NCBI RefSeq assembly: GCF_020991125.1 | Contig: NZ_CP087715.1 | Location: 744,001-808,000 of the forward strand | DNA from: Microbulbifer celer | GTDB lineage: Bacteria > Pseudomonadota > Gammaproteobacteria > Pseudomonadales > Cellvibrionaceae | Reading direction: 5' to 3' | Length of the DNA: 64,000 nucleotides | In this document: piece after piece, positions 1-9,800 of the stretch | Numbering within the stretch: position 1 is the first letter of the stretch | Layout: every line of letters starts with the position of its first letter | Notes under the pieces: generated by a model | Database searches by the model: none | Seen by the model: only the letters and a program-made list of their open reading frames with translations | Told to the model about the DNA's origin: nothing | Program-made: the position numbers and the translations under genes

Positions 1-2702
1 GCGAACTCAAGCGTATGCGCAAGGCAGTGGCAAAGATTGCCGCGCTGGAAGAGGAATACAAGGCGCTGGACGACGCCGCACTGAAAGCCAAAACGGATGA
101 ATTCCGGCAGCGCCTGGAAAAAGGCGAGACCCTGAATCAGATACTGCCCGAGGCTTTTTCCGCCGTGCGCGAGGCCAGTGGCCGCGCGCTGGGGATGCGT
201 CACTTTGACGTACAGATGATCGGTGGCATGACCCTGCACGAAGGGCATATCGCCGAGATGCGTACCGGTGAGGGTAAAACCCTGGTGGCGACGCTCCCGG
301 CTTACCTGAATGCGCTGGAAGGCAAGGGCGTGCATATTGTTACCGTTAACGACTACCTCGCCTCCCGGGACGCCAACTGGATGCGCCCGGTGTATGAGTT
401 CCTCGGCCTGACCGTGGGTGTGGTGGTCTCCCAGCAGCCACCAGAAGAAAAAAAGGCAGCCTACGCGGCGGATATTACTTACGGCACCAACAATGAATTC
501 GGTTTCGACTACCTGCGTGACAACATGGTGCTGCGCAAGGAAGACCGGGTTCAGCGCCCGCAGAACTTCGCCATTGTGGACGAGGTGGATTCGATCCTGA
601 TCGACGAGGCCCGTACCCCGCTGATTATCTCCGGTGCGGCGGAAGACTCTTCTCACCTGTATATGGCGATGAACAAGCTGGTGCCCCAGCTGCAGCGTGC
701 GGAAGAAGATGGCGAGGGCCACTACACGGTGGACGAGAAGACCCGTCAGGTGGAAATGACCGAAGAAGGTCACCAGCTGATCGAGGATCTGCTTTCCCGT
801 AACGGCCTGCTGAACGAAAACGAATCCCTCTACGCCCCGGGTAACCTGGGACTGTTGCATCACGTCAATGCCGCACTGCGCGCGCTGGTGCTGTTCCACA
901 AAGATGTGGACTATATCGTACAGAATGGTCAGGTGGTCCTGATCGATGAGCACACCGGCCGTACCATGCCCGGCCGCCGCCTGTCCGAGGGCCTGCACCA
1001 GGCCCTGGAAGCCAAAGAGAATGTGCAGATCCAGAGCGAGAGCCAGACCCTGGCCTCTACCACCTTCCAGAACCTGTTCCGTTTCTACCCCAAGCTGTCC
1101 GGTATGACCGGTACGGCGGATACCGAGGCGTTTGAATTCCGCCAGATTTACGGCCTCGATGTGGTGGTGATCCCCACCAATAAGCCCAAACAGCGGGACG
1201 ATCTCAACGACCTGGTGTACCTCACCAAGGATGAGAAGCTCGAAGCGATCATCGAAGACATCAACTACTGTCGCGAGAAGAAAGCACCGGTTCTGGTGGG
1301 TACCGCTTCTATCGAGACCTCGGAGGAGATGTCCCGCCTGCTGCAGAAGGCGAAGATCGAACACCAGGTTCTGAACGCCAAGTTCCACGAGAAAGAAGCC
1401 CAGATCATCGCCCAGGCCGGGCGTCCGGGTACGGTCACCATTGCCACCAATATGGCGGGCCGCGGTACCGATATCGTGCTCGGTGGTAACTGGGAAGCGG
1501 AAGTTGAGGAGCTGCAGGAAAAAGAAGGCCGCGAAGCGACGGCAGAAGAGATTGCTGCAATCAAGGCCGATTGGAAACAGCGTCACGATACCGTGATCGA
1601 GGCCGGCGGCCTGCACATCATCGGTACCGAGCGTCACGAATCCCGCCGTATCGACAACCAGCTGCGCGGCCGTGCGGGCCGTCAGGGCGACCCGGGGGTG
1701 ACCCGTTTTTACCTGTCACTGGAAGACAGCCTGATGCGGATCTTTGCCTCGGATCGGGTGAAGAACTTTATGCAGATGTTGGGGATGGAGCGCGGCGAAG
1801 CCATCGAGCATCGCATGGTTTCCAATGCCATTGAAAAGGCCCAGCGTCGCGTGGAAGGGCGCAACTTCGATATCCGTAAGCAGCTGCTGGAATACGATGA
1901 TGTTGCCAATGACCAGCGCCAGGTCATTTACTCCCAGCGCAATGAACTGCTGGAAGCGGAGAACATCAGCGATACCATCACCGCAATCCGCGATGACGTG
2001 GTCAATGAGCTGATTTCCAGCTACGTACCGCCCCAGAGCGTGGAAGAGCAGTGGGATATTCCCGGGCTCGAGCAGCAGCTGGCGGGCGAGCTTGGGCTGC
2101 AGCTGCCGGTACGTCAATGGTTGGATGAAGATCGTACCCTGCACGAAGAAAGCCTGCGGGAGAAAATCGTCACCGAAGCGCAGCAGGCCTATCAGGACAA
2201 ACTGGCGCGTATCGCCGAGAGCACCGGTGATGAGAACCTGATGCCTACCATCGAGCGTCAGGTGATGCTGCAGGTGCTGGATCAGCTGTGGAAAGAGCAT
2301 CTGTCCAGCATGGATCACCTGCGGGCAGGTATTGGCTTGCGGGCATATGCCAACAAGAACCCGAAGCAGGAATTCAAGCGCGAATCCTTCCACCTGTTCC
2401 AGAGCATGCTCGAGAGCCTCAAGCACGAAGTGGTGCGCGTACTGGCCCATGTGGAGCCGATCACCCGCGAGCAGATGGAAGAGGAAGAGCGCCGCCGCCT
2501 GGAAATGCAGCGTCGCCAACAGCTGGAGCTGCAACACGCAGAAGCCTCTGCCATTCCGGAAGCGGAGCCAGCTCCCGAGTCGGCCACCCAGGCGCCCGCG
2601 CGTCGAGGGCCACGCGTTGGACGCAACGATCCCTGCCCGTGTGGATCCGGCAAGAAGTACAAGCAGTGTCACGGCAAGCTGACTTCGTCCACCCCTTCCT
2701 GA
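1..2702 (+). CDS. secA: Preprotein translocase ATPase SecA (5' end cut off)
   Basis: SecA is the ATPase motor that pushes unfolded preproteins through SecYEG at the inner membrane. The frame is open from base 3 and the first Met (base 15) aligns with about residue 21 of E. coli SecA, so about 16 N-terminal residues lie outside the window. Counting from that Met, Walker A GEGKT is at 85-89, followed by the [11 protein letters not shown] helicase motif and, near the C-terminus, the zinc/SecB-binding motif [14 protein letters not shown]. The 895 visible residues plus the missing part fit the usual length of about 900. The gene ends before a strong terminator and precedes argJ and mutT, a common gammaproteobacterial order. 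Identification is essentially certain; only the start is missing. Confidence 0.98.
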   Translation, partial: ELKRMRKAVAKIAALEEEYKALDDAALKAKTDEFRQRLEKGETLNQILPEAFSAVREASGRALGMRHFDVQMIGGMTLHEGHIAEMRTGEGKTLVATLPAYLNALEGKGVHIVTVNDYLASRDANWMRPVYEFLGLTVGVVVSQQPPEEKKAAYAADITYGTNNEFGFDYLRDNMVLRKEDRVQRPQNFAIVDEVDSILIDEARTPLIISGAAEDSSHLYMAMNKLVPQLQRAEEDGEGHYTVDEKTRQVEMTEEGHQLIEDLLSRNGLLNENESLYAPGNLGLLHHVNAALRALVLFHKDVDYIVQNGQVVLIDEHTGRTMPGRRLSEGLHQALEAKENVQIQSESQTLASTTFQNLFRFYPKLSGMTGTADTEAFEFRQIYGLDVVVIPTNKPKQRDDLNDLVYLTKDEKLEAIIEDINYCREKKAPVLVGTASIETSEEMSRLLQKAKIEHQVLNAKFHEKEAQIIAQAGRPGTVTIATNMAGRGTDIVLGGNWEAEVEELQEKEGREATAEEIAAIKADWKQRHDTVIEAGGLHIIGTERHESRRIDNQLRGRAGRQGDPGVTRFYLSLEDSLMRIFASDRVKNFMQMLGMERGEAIEHRMVSNAIEKAQRRVEGRNFDIRKQLLEYDDVANDQRQVIYSQRNELLEAENISDTITAIRDDVVNELISSYVPPQSVEEQWDIPGLEQQLAGELGLQLPVRQWLDEDRTLHEESLREKIVTEAQQAYQDKLARIAESTGDENLMPTIERQVMLQVLDQLWKEHLSSMDHLRAGIGLRAYANKNPKQEFKRESFHLFQSMLESLKHEVVRVLAHVEPITREQMEEEERRRLEMQRRQQLELQHAEASAIPEAEPAPESATQAPARRGPRVGRNDPCPCGSGKKYKQCHGKLTSSTPS

Positions 2703-2746
2703 TAGAAGGGCGACCGGCGTCACCCTGACCCGGTAAACCTCATGTG

Positions 2747-2787
2747 AAAAAAAAGGCCCGCAGCCATTGCTGCGGGCCTTTTTGTTT
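2747..2787 (+). terminator. Intrinsic terminator after secA
   Basis: A 9-bp perfect stem (GGCCCGCAG at 2755-2763, CTGCGGGCC at 2770-2778) with a 6-nt loop is followed by TTTTT and preceded by eight A's. It lies 45 nt after the secA stop and before the argJ promoter region. The A-run on the other side could let it work in both directions. Confidence 0.93.
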
Positions 2788-2795
2788 GGCCTCGT

Positions 2796-2824
2796 TAGTA
2801 AAATCTGAGGGCCGTTTATATAAT
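2796..2824 (+). promoter_or_regulatory. Possible sigma-70 promoter for argJ
   Basis: A perfect TATAAT lies at 2819-2824, about 50 nt upstream of the argJ ATG and just after the secA terminator. The -35 region (TTAGTA/TAGTAA near 2795-2801) is weak. Placement between a terminator and a gene start is the main support. Confidence 0.5.
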
Positions 2825-2872
2825 CCGGGCCATTCAATTATTGATTCAACTGTTTATCACAAGGCAAAAACC

Positions 2873-4072
2873 ATGGTGCAGTCATTGTCACAGGTTCCCG
2901 GTGTCCGTCTCGGTGCGGTGCCGGCACAGATCAAGAACTGGCAGCGGGACGATTTACTGCTGATCGAGATTGCCAAAGGCGGCAGTGTCTCAGCCACGTT
3001 TACCCAGAACGCCTTCTGTGCAGCACCGGTGATTGTTGCCAGAGAGCACATTGCCCAGGGCGATATCCGTGCGTTGCTGATCAATGCCGGCAACGCCAAT
3101 GCCGCCACCGGCGAGCGCGGTCTCGCAGATGCGCGTCGCTGTTGTGAGGCTGTGGCCGAGGCAATGAACATTGAAGCACGCCAGGTGTTGCCGTTCAGTA
3201 CCGGTGTGATTGGAGAGCACCTGCCGTTGCAAAAGCTGCTTGATGGGATTCCCAAGGCGGCAGCGGCACTTGGTATCGATGCCTGGGATGCAGCATCCCG
3301 CGCGATCATGACTACGGACACGCGCCCTAAAACCGCGTCCCGCAGCGTGGAGATCGCCGGTGAACAGATTGTGGTGACCGGCATGGCCAAGGGCGCCGGC
3401 ATGATCCAGCCCAATATGGCCACCATGCTGGCCTATGTGGCGACGGATGCGGCGGTACCGCAACCGATGCTGGATCAGCTGGTGAAAGAGGCGGTGGCGG
3501 CGTCGTTCAACCGCATCAGTGTCGACGGCGATACCTCGACCAATGACGCTTGTGTCCTGATCGCAAGTGGCGCCACCGGCGCGCCCATCGCCGATACCAA
3601 CAGCGAAGCCTATGCGCAGCTGAAAGCGGCAATAACAGACGTGCATATCGAACTGGCCCAGGCCATTGTGCGCGACGGTGAAGGTGCGACCAAGTTTGTC
3701 ACCATTCAAGTCAACAACGCCAAGAGCCCGGCGGAAGCTTTGCGGGTGGCGTTTGAAATCGGTGAGTCCCCGCTGGTGAAAACTGCTTTGTACGCCTCTG
3801 ATCCCAACTGGGGGCGGCTGGTGATGGCGGTGGGCAATGCGGGTATCGACAACCTGGATGTCAGCAAGGTGGGCATTTTCCTTGATGACGTTCAGATCGT
3901 TGACGCCGGCGGCCGTGCGGAGGCTTATACCGAAGACGCTGGGCAGAAAGTATTTGATCAGGGCGAGTTCACCATCACGGTGGATCTGCAGCGCGGCGAT
4001 GCCTGCGAGCATATCTGGACCTGCGATTTCTCCCACGAGTATGTGACCATCAATGCGGAGTATCGGACCTGA
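2873..4072 (+). CDS. argJ: Bifunctional glutamate N-acetyltransferase / amino-acid acetyltransferase ArgJ
   Basis: ArgJ makes N-acetylglutamate and recycles the acetyl group from N-acetylornithine in arginine synthesis. The ATG at 2873 gives 399 residues, the family's usual length; an upstream in-frame ATG at 2744 lies in the secA terminator and is rejected. The self-cleavage motif KGAGMIQPNMATML is at 173-186, with the cut expected between Ala183 and Thr184, Thr184 being the nucleophile. NAGNAN (71-76) and the DPNWGR segment are also present. The stop overlaps the mutT start by one base (TGATG), so the two are translationally coupled. Cyclic (bifunctional) versus monofunctional activity cannot be decided from sequence alone. 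Confidence 0.96.
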   Translation: MVQSLSQVPGVRLGAVPAQIKNWQRDDLLLIEIAKGGSVSATFTQNAFCAAPVIVAREHIAQGDIRALLINAGNANAATGERGLADARRCCEAVAEAMNIEARQVLPFSTGVIGEHLPLQKLLDGIPKAAAALGIDAWDAASRAIMTTDTRPKTASRSVEIAGEQIVVTGMAKGAGMIQPNMATMLAYVATDAAVPQPMLDQLVKEAVAASFNRISVDGDTSTNDACVLIASGATGAPIADTNSEAYAQLKAAITDVHIELAQAIVRDGEGATKFVTIQVNNAKSPAEALRVAFEIGESPLVKTALYASDPNWGRLVMAVGNAGIDNLDVSKVGIFLDDVQIVDAGGRAEAYTEDAGQKVFDQGEFTITVDLQRGDACEHIWTCDFSHEYVTINAEYRT

Positions 4073-4485
4073 TGGCGGAAGGACAGAAAAAGCACGTACA
4101 TGTCGCCGTTGGTGTGATTCTCGGCGCCGACAGCCGGATTCTGCTCGCCAAGCGTCCAGACCATTTGCATATGGGCGGGCGCTGGGAGTTTCCCGGGGGC
4201 AAGGTCGAACCCGAGGAGACCATCCAGCAGGCGATGTCGCGGGAGCTGCGCGAGGAGCTGGCGATTGATGTGGTGTCGATGGAAAAGCTGATTGAGGTGC
4301 GCCACGATTACGGGGACAAGCAGGTGTTTCTGGATACCTGGTGTGTGACGGAATTTTCCGGTGAACCGGCCGGTGTGGAAGGGCAACAGTTGGCCTGGGT
4401 CAGTGCCTCAGCGCTTGCGGATTACCATTTTCCCGATGCCAATCAGCCAATTGTCGAGGCGGTGCAGGCAAAACTGGGTTCGTAA
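4072..4485 (+). CDS. mutT: Nudix hydrolase of the MutT 8-oxo-dGTP pyrophosphatase type
   Basis: MutT removes oxidised dGTP from the nucleotide pool. At 137 residues it is close to E. coli MutT (129). The Nudix box runs from Gly43 (GKVEPEETIQQAMSRELREE), with the catalytic REL.EE core intact. One consensus position differs: the box ends E-L-A-I where G-U is usual, so Ala64 replaces the Gly. The WEFPGG approach and substrate-side residues look normal. The start codon shares its A with the argJ stop. There is no fused ThiE-like domain as in some pseudomonads. The next gene is convergent. Confidence 0.9.
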   Translation: MAEGQKKHVHVAVGVILGADSRILLAKRPDHLHMGGRWEFPGGKVEPEETIQQAMSRELREELAIDVVSMEKLIEVRHDYGDKQVFLDTWCVTEFSGEPAGVEGQQLAWVSASALADYHFPDANQPIVEAVQAKLGS

Positions 4486-4486
4486 T

Positions 4487-4538
4487 CCGTTGGGTGGATG
4501 CGCTGCGCCTATATCCGCAATCGACTTCCACCCAACGG
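4487..4538. repeat. Inverted repeat between convergent mutT and nagX-like gene
   Basis: Perfect 12-bp arms CCGTTGGGTGGA (4487-4498) and TCCACCCAACGG (4527-4538) enclose 28 nt starting TGCGCTGCGC. It begins 1 nt after the mutT stop and ends 15 nt before the stop of the convergent gene. There is no long T-run. It may act as a two-way terminator. The GGGTGGATGCGCT...CCACCC pattern resembles a short repeat I recall from many proteobacteria. Confidence 0.6.
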
Positions 4539-4553
4539 TTGTCCCGGAGCCAT

Positions 4554-5654
4554 TCAGGGGCTGATAAAGATGCCTCGCTTGTACAGAAAGCGCAGTACCA
4601 GCCATTGCAAAAGAATCACACCACAGGCAATCAAGAAGGTACCCGCAGCCTGTTGTGGTAGCGCCGCCGCAATCCCACCAAACAGGCTTTTACTGCTGTA
4701 CTGCCAGTTCACCAGGCTGGTTCCCAAGTAAACAAGAATGGCATTGCAACCAATCACTGAGAAGATGTAGGTGAACCGCTTCCAGTGCCACACATCCACC
4801 ACCAGATAGAAAATCCCCAGTAACAACAGGCAGCAACCACAGGTGATCAGTACAAACGAGCTGGTCCACAGCTCCTTGTTGACCGGGTACACCCAGTGCC
4901 ACAGGAATCCAGCCAGCAGGCTGACCGTCGCAGCCATGAACAGCCCCTTGAGGATTGCCTTGTGATCGCCACTGTGATGCGCAAGCCAGCGGCCGGCGAA
5001 TACACCACCCAGGGCATTGGCGATCGCGGGTATCGTAGAGAGAACGCCCTCTGGATCATAGGCGCGATTCTGGTATGTGATACCGGGCAGAACATGCTGA
5101 TCCACCCACGCATTCACAGAGCCTTCTGGCGTGAGGTTGCCGAAGAGTGTTTGTAACAGCCAGTAACCAAGCAAAATCGTCACGGCAATCACAGACTGCG
5201 TGCGCAGGGTACAGTGCCATACAATCATCGCGGCGAAAAACCACGCAAAACCGATGCGGGCCAATACGCTCGCGTAGCGGACTTCGCCGAGATCAGCGGG
5301 AATACCGCTTCCCCAACCATGGTTGTAGACAACCCCCAACAGAATCAACAGGAACAGACGCTTTACTGCTTTGCGGTACACCGGTGCCCGATCGCTCACC
5401 GGGAGGCCGCGGAGCGATTTGTTGGCGAGTCCCAGGGTGACGCCGGAGAGGAAGATGAACAGCGGGAATATCAGATCGTAGAAACTGAACCCGTGCCATT
5501 GAGTGTGCTGCATCTGGCCATGGCCAAAGTGGAAAACAGACCAGCCGGTTAACGCGAACAAGGGCAGAAATAGTGCCTCGCCGCCGATGATCCAGAACAT
5601 GTCGAAACCGCGCAGGGCGTCTACCGATGCGAGGCGTTGTTTTTTGCTGACCAT
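4554..5654 (-). CDS. NagX/HGSNAT-like membrane protein (DUF5009/COG4299)
   Basis: A 366-residue polytopic inner-membrane protein with about ten hydrophobic segments. The N-terminus SVDALRGFDMFWIIGGE (10-26) is the hallmark of the family that includes lysosomal heparan-alpha-glucosaminide N-acetyltransferase and bacterial NagX. In chitin-using bacteria NagX is predicted to move or acetylate amino sugars in the membrane; the exact reaction is not settled. It is the last gene of a minus-strand set after a chitinase and a GH16-like lipoprotein, which suits a role in handling chitin breakdown products. ATG at 5654 is the natural start. Family assignment is firm, substrate inferred. Confidence 0.85.
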   Translation of the reverse strand: MVSKKQRLASVDALRGFDMFWIIGGEALFLPLFALTGWSVFHFGHGQMQHTQWHGFSFYDLIFPLFIFLSGVTLGLANKSLRGLPVSDRAPVYRKAVKRLFLLILLGVVYNHGWGSGIPADLGEVRYASVLARIGFAWFFAAMIVWHCTLRTQSVIAVTILLGYWLLQTLFGNLTPEGSVNAWVDQHVLPGITYQNRAYDPEGVLSTIPAIANALGGVFAGRWLAHHSGDHKAILKGLFMAATVSLLAGFLWHWVYPVNKELWTSSFVLITCGCCLLLLGIFYLVVDVWHWKRFTYIFSVIGCNAILVYLGTSLVNWQYSSKSLFGGIAAALPQQAAGTFLIACGVILLQWLVLRFLYKRGIFISP

Positions 5655-5684
5655 AATAACTACTTCAATATTCAGTCATGGGAC

Positions 5685-5703
5685 TGCGGAGCGGGGCTCC
5701 GCA
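5685..5703 (-). other. Hairpin between GH16-like gene and nagX-like gene
   Basis: A perfect 8-bp stem (TGCGGAGC / GCTCCGCA) with a 3-nt loop lies 17 nt after the stop of the GH16-like gene. No T-run follows on the minus strand, so it is more likely a transcript-stabilising or partial termination hairpin than a full terminator. Confidence 0.45.
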
Positions 5704-5720
5704 CATCGGGTTAATGTTGT

Positions 5721-6683
5721 TTACAGGCCACAAGGTGACGGCAATTTGGGCTCCCAGTCGGGCACACTATCGGTAAATGCTACCTGATCTGCGCGCAGTG
5801 CGCTGACCTTGTGCTCGACCTCAGCGGGACTCAGGACTTCGTCGGCAATGTGATACACCCAGTCCACCTCCTGCTGATAAGTCCGGACTTCGTCAGAGTC
5901 GATCAGTCCCTCCTGGGTAAACCACAGGTTGAAGTTGATCGACATGGGTTCTTCCGGGTAAACATGTTCACTGTGCTCGGCAAATTGCTCGCCATCGACG
6001 TAGTAACGAAGCTTGTCGTCCGCCACCTGTAGCACCAGTGTGTGCCAGCCTGCGAAACTGCCGGGTTTGGTTGTGTATTCGTTGTCCTTTACAAACGGGT
6101 CTAACTTGAAGGTTTCCCAGCTGGTCGCGAACAGGGCGTTGTCGGGCTCTCCCCAGCCACCATTGGCGAGATACTCGAAGTCCATTTCACTGTAGTCCGG
6201 GTCCATCGGCGCCTTGAGCGGGCTGATGGTGTAGAAGGTTTCAATAATCTGATCGCCGTCGGGACCGGAGACAGGCTCATCGCGGAAGAAGACCCGCGCG
6301 GCGTAGGTGCCGGACAGGTATTTACGCTGATGGCAGAACTGGGTGTGCTGTGTGTTCTCGCCACTGCCATCGGTAGATGAAGTCATGCGCAGCAGTGTGT
6401 TTTCGGAATCCCTCTCCTTGAGGAAACTGATACCGTCTGCAGACCAGCGGGCGTTGGCGACGCCGGGGTGACCGCTCTCGGTACGTACTTTCCACTGATT
6501 TTCACGCATCTCTTGCAGAGACTGGTAAGAGAAATCGTCAAAAAATATCTTTTCACTGATTGCGCCAGTCTCGGCTACTGTGACTTCCTCCTTACTGCAG
6601 CCTCCGAGCGCAAATGCTCCGATTGCGAGCCCACTGAGGATACTGGCAACTGGCTGTTTCAGATGTGGGAAAAAATAGTTCAT
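5721..6683 (-). CDS. GH16-like glycoside hydrolase, predicted lipoprotein
   Basis: The 320-residue protein starts with a signal segment ending in lipobox ALGGC (Cys29), so it should be lipid-anchored and face the periplasm or cell surface. E166-M-D-F-E170 matches the GH16 catalytic pattern ExDxE (Glu166 nucleophile, Asp168, Glu170 acid/base), and the Trp-rich beta-strand pattern (WHTLVLQV, INFNLWF) fits a GH16 jelly roll. ATG 6683 is chosen because AAGGA lies just upstream and the signal peptide begins there; an earlier in-frame ATG at 6764 lies beyond a terminator. Neighbours are a chitinase and a NagX-like protein. GH16 enzymes act on agar, carrageenan, beta-glucans and other polymers; the substrate here is unknown. 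Confidence 0.75.
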   Translation of the reverse strand: MNYFFPHLKQPVASILSGLAIGAFALGGCSKEEVTVAETGAISEKIFFDDFSYQSLQEMRENQWKVRTESGHPGVANARWSADGISFLKERDSENTLLRMTSSTDGSGENTQHTQFCHQRKYLSGTYAARVFFRDEPVSGPDGDQIIETFYTISPLKAPMDPDYSEMDFEYLANGGWGEPDNALFATSWETFKLDPFVKDNEYTTKPGSFAGWHTLVLQVADDKLRYYVDGEQFAEHSEHVYPEEPMSINFNLWFTQEGLIDSDEVRTYQQEVDWVYHIADEVLSPAEVEHKVSALRADQVAFTDSVPDWEPKLPSPCGL

Positions 6684-6702
6684 GGAGATTTCCTTGCCGA
6701 TT

Positions 6703-6735
6703 AAAAACAAAAAAAGCCCCGGCCGGAACCGGGGC
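6703..6735 (-). terminator. Intrinsic terminator after the chitinase gene
   Basis: Stem GCCCCGG (6716-6722) / CCGGGGC (6729-6735) with a 6-nt loop, followed on the minus strand by TTTTTTTGTTTTT. It sits between the chitinase stop and the GH16-like start, only about 20 nt before that start codon, so the GH16-like gene is read through, has a promoter very near, or is attenuated here. Confidence 0.88.
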
Positions 6736-6857
6736 GAAAAATAGGAGCATTTCCTATCGGTCACAACGCAGAGAGAACTTTATTTATTCATCCTGTGAGA
6801 GGCGGCCAGTCTTTTAAACCGGCCTTTGGGTTCATTGTTAACCATCAGAGTTAACAG

Positions 6858-9800
6858 TCAGATATCGCACAGCAGATCCCAGCTACCATCGGCGGCGCTC
6901 GGTTCCGATTGCGTCCACCAGTTGGCTTCAAAGACGCTGCCGTTGTGGATAATGCGGTCGCCGCCGGCAGCGTGGTTGCCGTTGGGCCACTCTGGATAGG
7001 TCACCAGGCCTGCGGTGCTGACACCGGCATCGCCGCAGCTCTGGCCGCTGCCGCCGCCACTGCTACCGCCGCTGGAACTGCCGCCACCGCTGCTCAGTTC
7101 CGCCAGTGGCAGGTCGGGGTACTCAAACGCCAGTGCATAGTCGGTGCCGTCGACGGTCACGGTATAGGCCTGCGGCCCCGACACTGGCAGGTAGTAGTTC
7201 AGCGTCATGTCCCAGGATTCGCCGTCCGCCAGTTCCTGCCACTCCGGCAGGCTGAAACGCACGCGGTGGAATTCATTTTCCAGGCCGCCGACGTTGCCGC
7301 CACCGCTGTTGGCGCCATCTTCGATCACTTCCAGACCGGCACCGCTCTGGTCGGTGATGATGTTGGACGTAGAAGTGGGCATATCGAACTCGAATACGGT
7401 GCCGCCGGGTAGCGGGGCGCCGGTATTGTTGGTGATATACAGTTTCGGGTTCAGCGGATAGTTCTGGTCACCCAGTTTGAATCCGGTGATCTCGATGTCG
7501 ATATCCAGTGCTTCCTGCGGCACATCGCGGTCGGTGCGCAGGTGACGGTAATCGCTGGCATTGGCGAACTTGTCGTAGGCGAGCGTGGTCAGGGTGTCGC
7601 CCATGAAATACTCGCCATTGGCTGCGTCCCAGTCGTAGTCGCCAGCCAACTCCCAGAACATGATGCCGCCAACGCCTTGGTCGATCACATACTGCACCTT
7701 GGCATCCATGGACTCTTCGTCCTCGGTGGAAATGAACACATTTTTGTCCGCGTTCCACAGCCACGGTGCTTCGGAAACACTGTCGTAGTGGCGTATGTAG
7801 GTACCTGTCAGTGCATCGTCAGGATCATTGACCGGGTCGAGCCCGTAATCGGTGACATAGCTGCCGAGGATCCCTTCTTCCAGGTTTTTGGCATGCCACA
7901 TGGGATTGGAGCCTGCGCCCATTTCTTCGCCCATGCTGTTCTTGTCGTGCCACATATTGTCGATGCCGATGGCACCGTTACCGCAGTCCGCCGCACCGCC
8001 GGTGCCTTCCGGACACTCGGACTGTGACGGTAATGCGGCAGTGCCGCCGAGACCGTTGTTGCCACCGGAGACGCCCTGCCAGCCGCGGGTGTAGTAGGGA
8101 ATGCCGATATTGATCCGGCCCGCGGGCATGGAGCCGCGGAAATACTTCACTGCCCAATCAATGTTCAGGTAACCGATGCCGCCGTACTGTGACGTGCTGT
8201 ACACGCTGGCCGCCGCCAGTTCCGGGTCTTCGCCGTTGTCGAACAGGGCGGAGTTGTGCCCGACGTATTCATTCCACGCCCCGTGCAGGTCGTAGGTCAT
8301 GATGTTGACGTAATCCAGATACTGAGTGATCGGCATGGTTTCCATACCGCGCAGCAGGTATCCGGAAGAGGGCGAGGCGATGGTCAGCATGTAGTGCGTG
8401 CCGTCTTCTTCACCGGCCTGGTCCAGCTTCTCGCGCAGTACCCGCATCAGTTCCACGTAGGATTCCATCAGTGAGCCGCGCAGGGGATTGGCAATACCGA
8501 AATCCAGCGGGTTGCCGGCGTCGTTCATGGTGGTGGGGTATTCGTAATCGATATCTACCCCGTCAAAACCGTACTCGCGGATAAAGTCCACGGAGGAGTT
8601 GGCGAAGGCTTCAATACCCTGATGGTTGATACTGCCATCGGCATTGGTGGTCATGGTGTAGAAGCCACCATCGGCCACGCGATCACCGTTGTCATTGAAG
8701 TGGCCGCCGGTTTCCGCCCAACCGCCGACAGAGACCAGGGTTTTCACTTCGGGGTGCTGTTCCTTGTATTTGGAAAGCTGGTTGAAGTGGCCTTTGTAGG
8801 GGTAGTCCGGATCGGTTTCCGCGCCGGCAACGCCGGGCCATTCCATACCGGTGGCAGGGTTGTCCGGGTTGTCGGTGTTGCCGACGGAGACAGAATAGTC
8901 ACTGCCCACGTGGGCAAAGGCGTAGTTGATATGGGTGATCTTGTCCCAGGGAATGTCTTTTACCAGATAGCTGGGCTGACCGTTGGCACCGTTCCGCCAA
9001 CTGGTGAAGTAGCCGATGATGCGGCGCGGGTGATCGGCGCCCATCACTTCGCGGCCATCCTGATCATAAATATCGCAGTAGTTGGGCGCAGTGCCGGGGG
9101 AGGTGTAGAGACCGTCGGGACGGCAGGGATGTTCAGTAATCACCACCGGTTCATCTTCGACGGTGATGCCGCTTTCCGCACTGGCATTCAGGCCGTCGTT
9201 GTCTGTGGCGACCGCGGAGAGCACGTGATCGCCGAGGATCGCGGTCCAGTCGACGCTGTAGGGCGCACTGGTGTCTGTGGCGATCAGGGAGCCGTCCACA
9301 TAGAACGCCACCTGTTCCACACTGCCGTCGCTGTCGGATGCGCTGGCGCTGATGGTCAGGGTGCTGCCGGTGGTATGACTGGAGCCGTCTGCGGGCGCGG
9401 TAATGTCGACGCTTGGTGGCTGTGGACCCTGTTGCTCCGGTTCAACGGTGATGGAGACTGCGGCAGTGGTGGTCTGGAGATCGTCGCTGTCGGTGACTAC
9501 GGCGGTGAAGCTTGGGCTTCCGGGCTCCGCGCTCCAGTTGGCTTCCCAGGGCGCGCTGGTGTCGGTGTCGATCAGGGTGCCGTCCACATAGAACGCCACG
9601 GATGTGACCTGGCCATCCGAGTCGTTCGCAGAAACGGATATGACAACGTTGTCATTTTCGGTCACAGAAGAACCGTCACTGGGGGCTGTGATTGAACCCG
9701 TCGGTGGTACCGGGTCAACGGTGGAACCGCAGTTGTCGATGAAGCGCCATTCCTGATACTGGCCGGAGTGCTGGGATGGGGCCTGGCCCTGAGTCCACCA

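Noticed and set aside
1716..2837. 373-residue minus-strand open frame opposite secA
   Set aside because: Runs through the secA terminator and antisense to conserved SecA residues; low-complexity composition.
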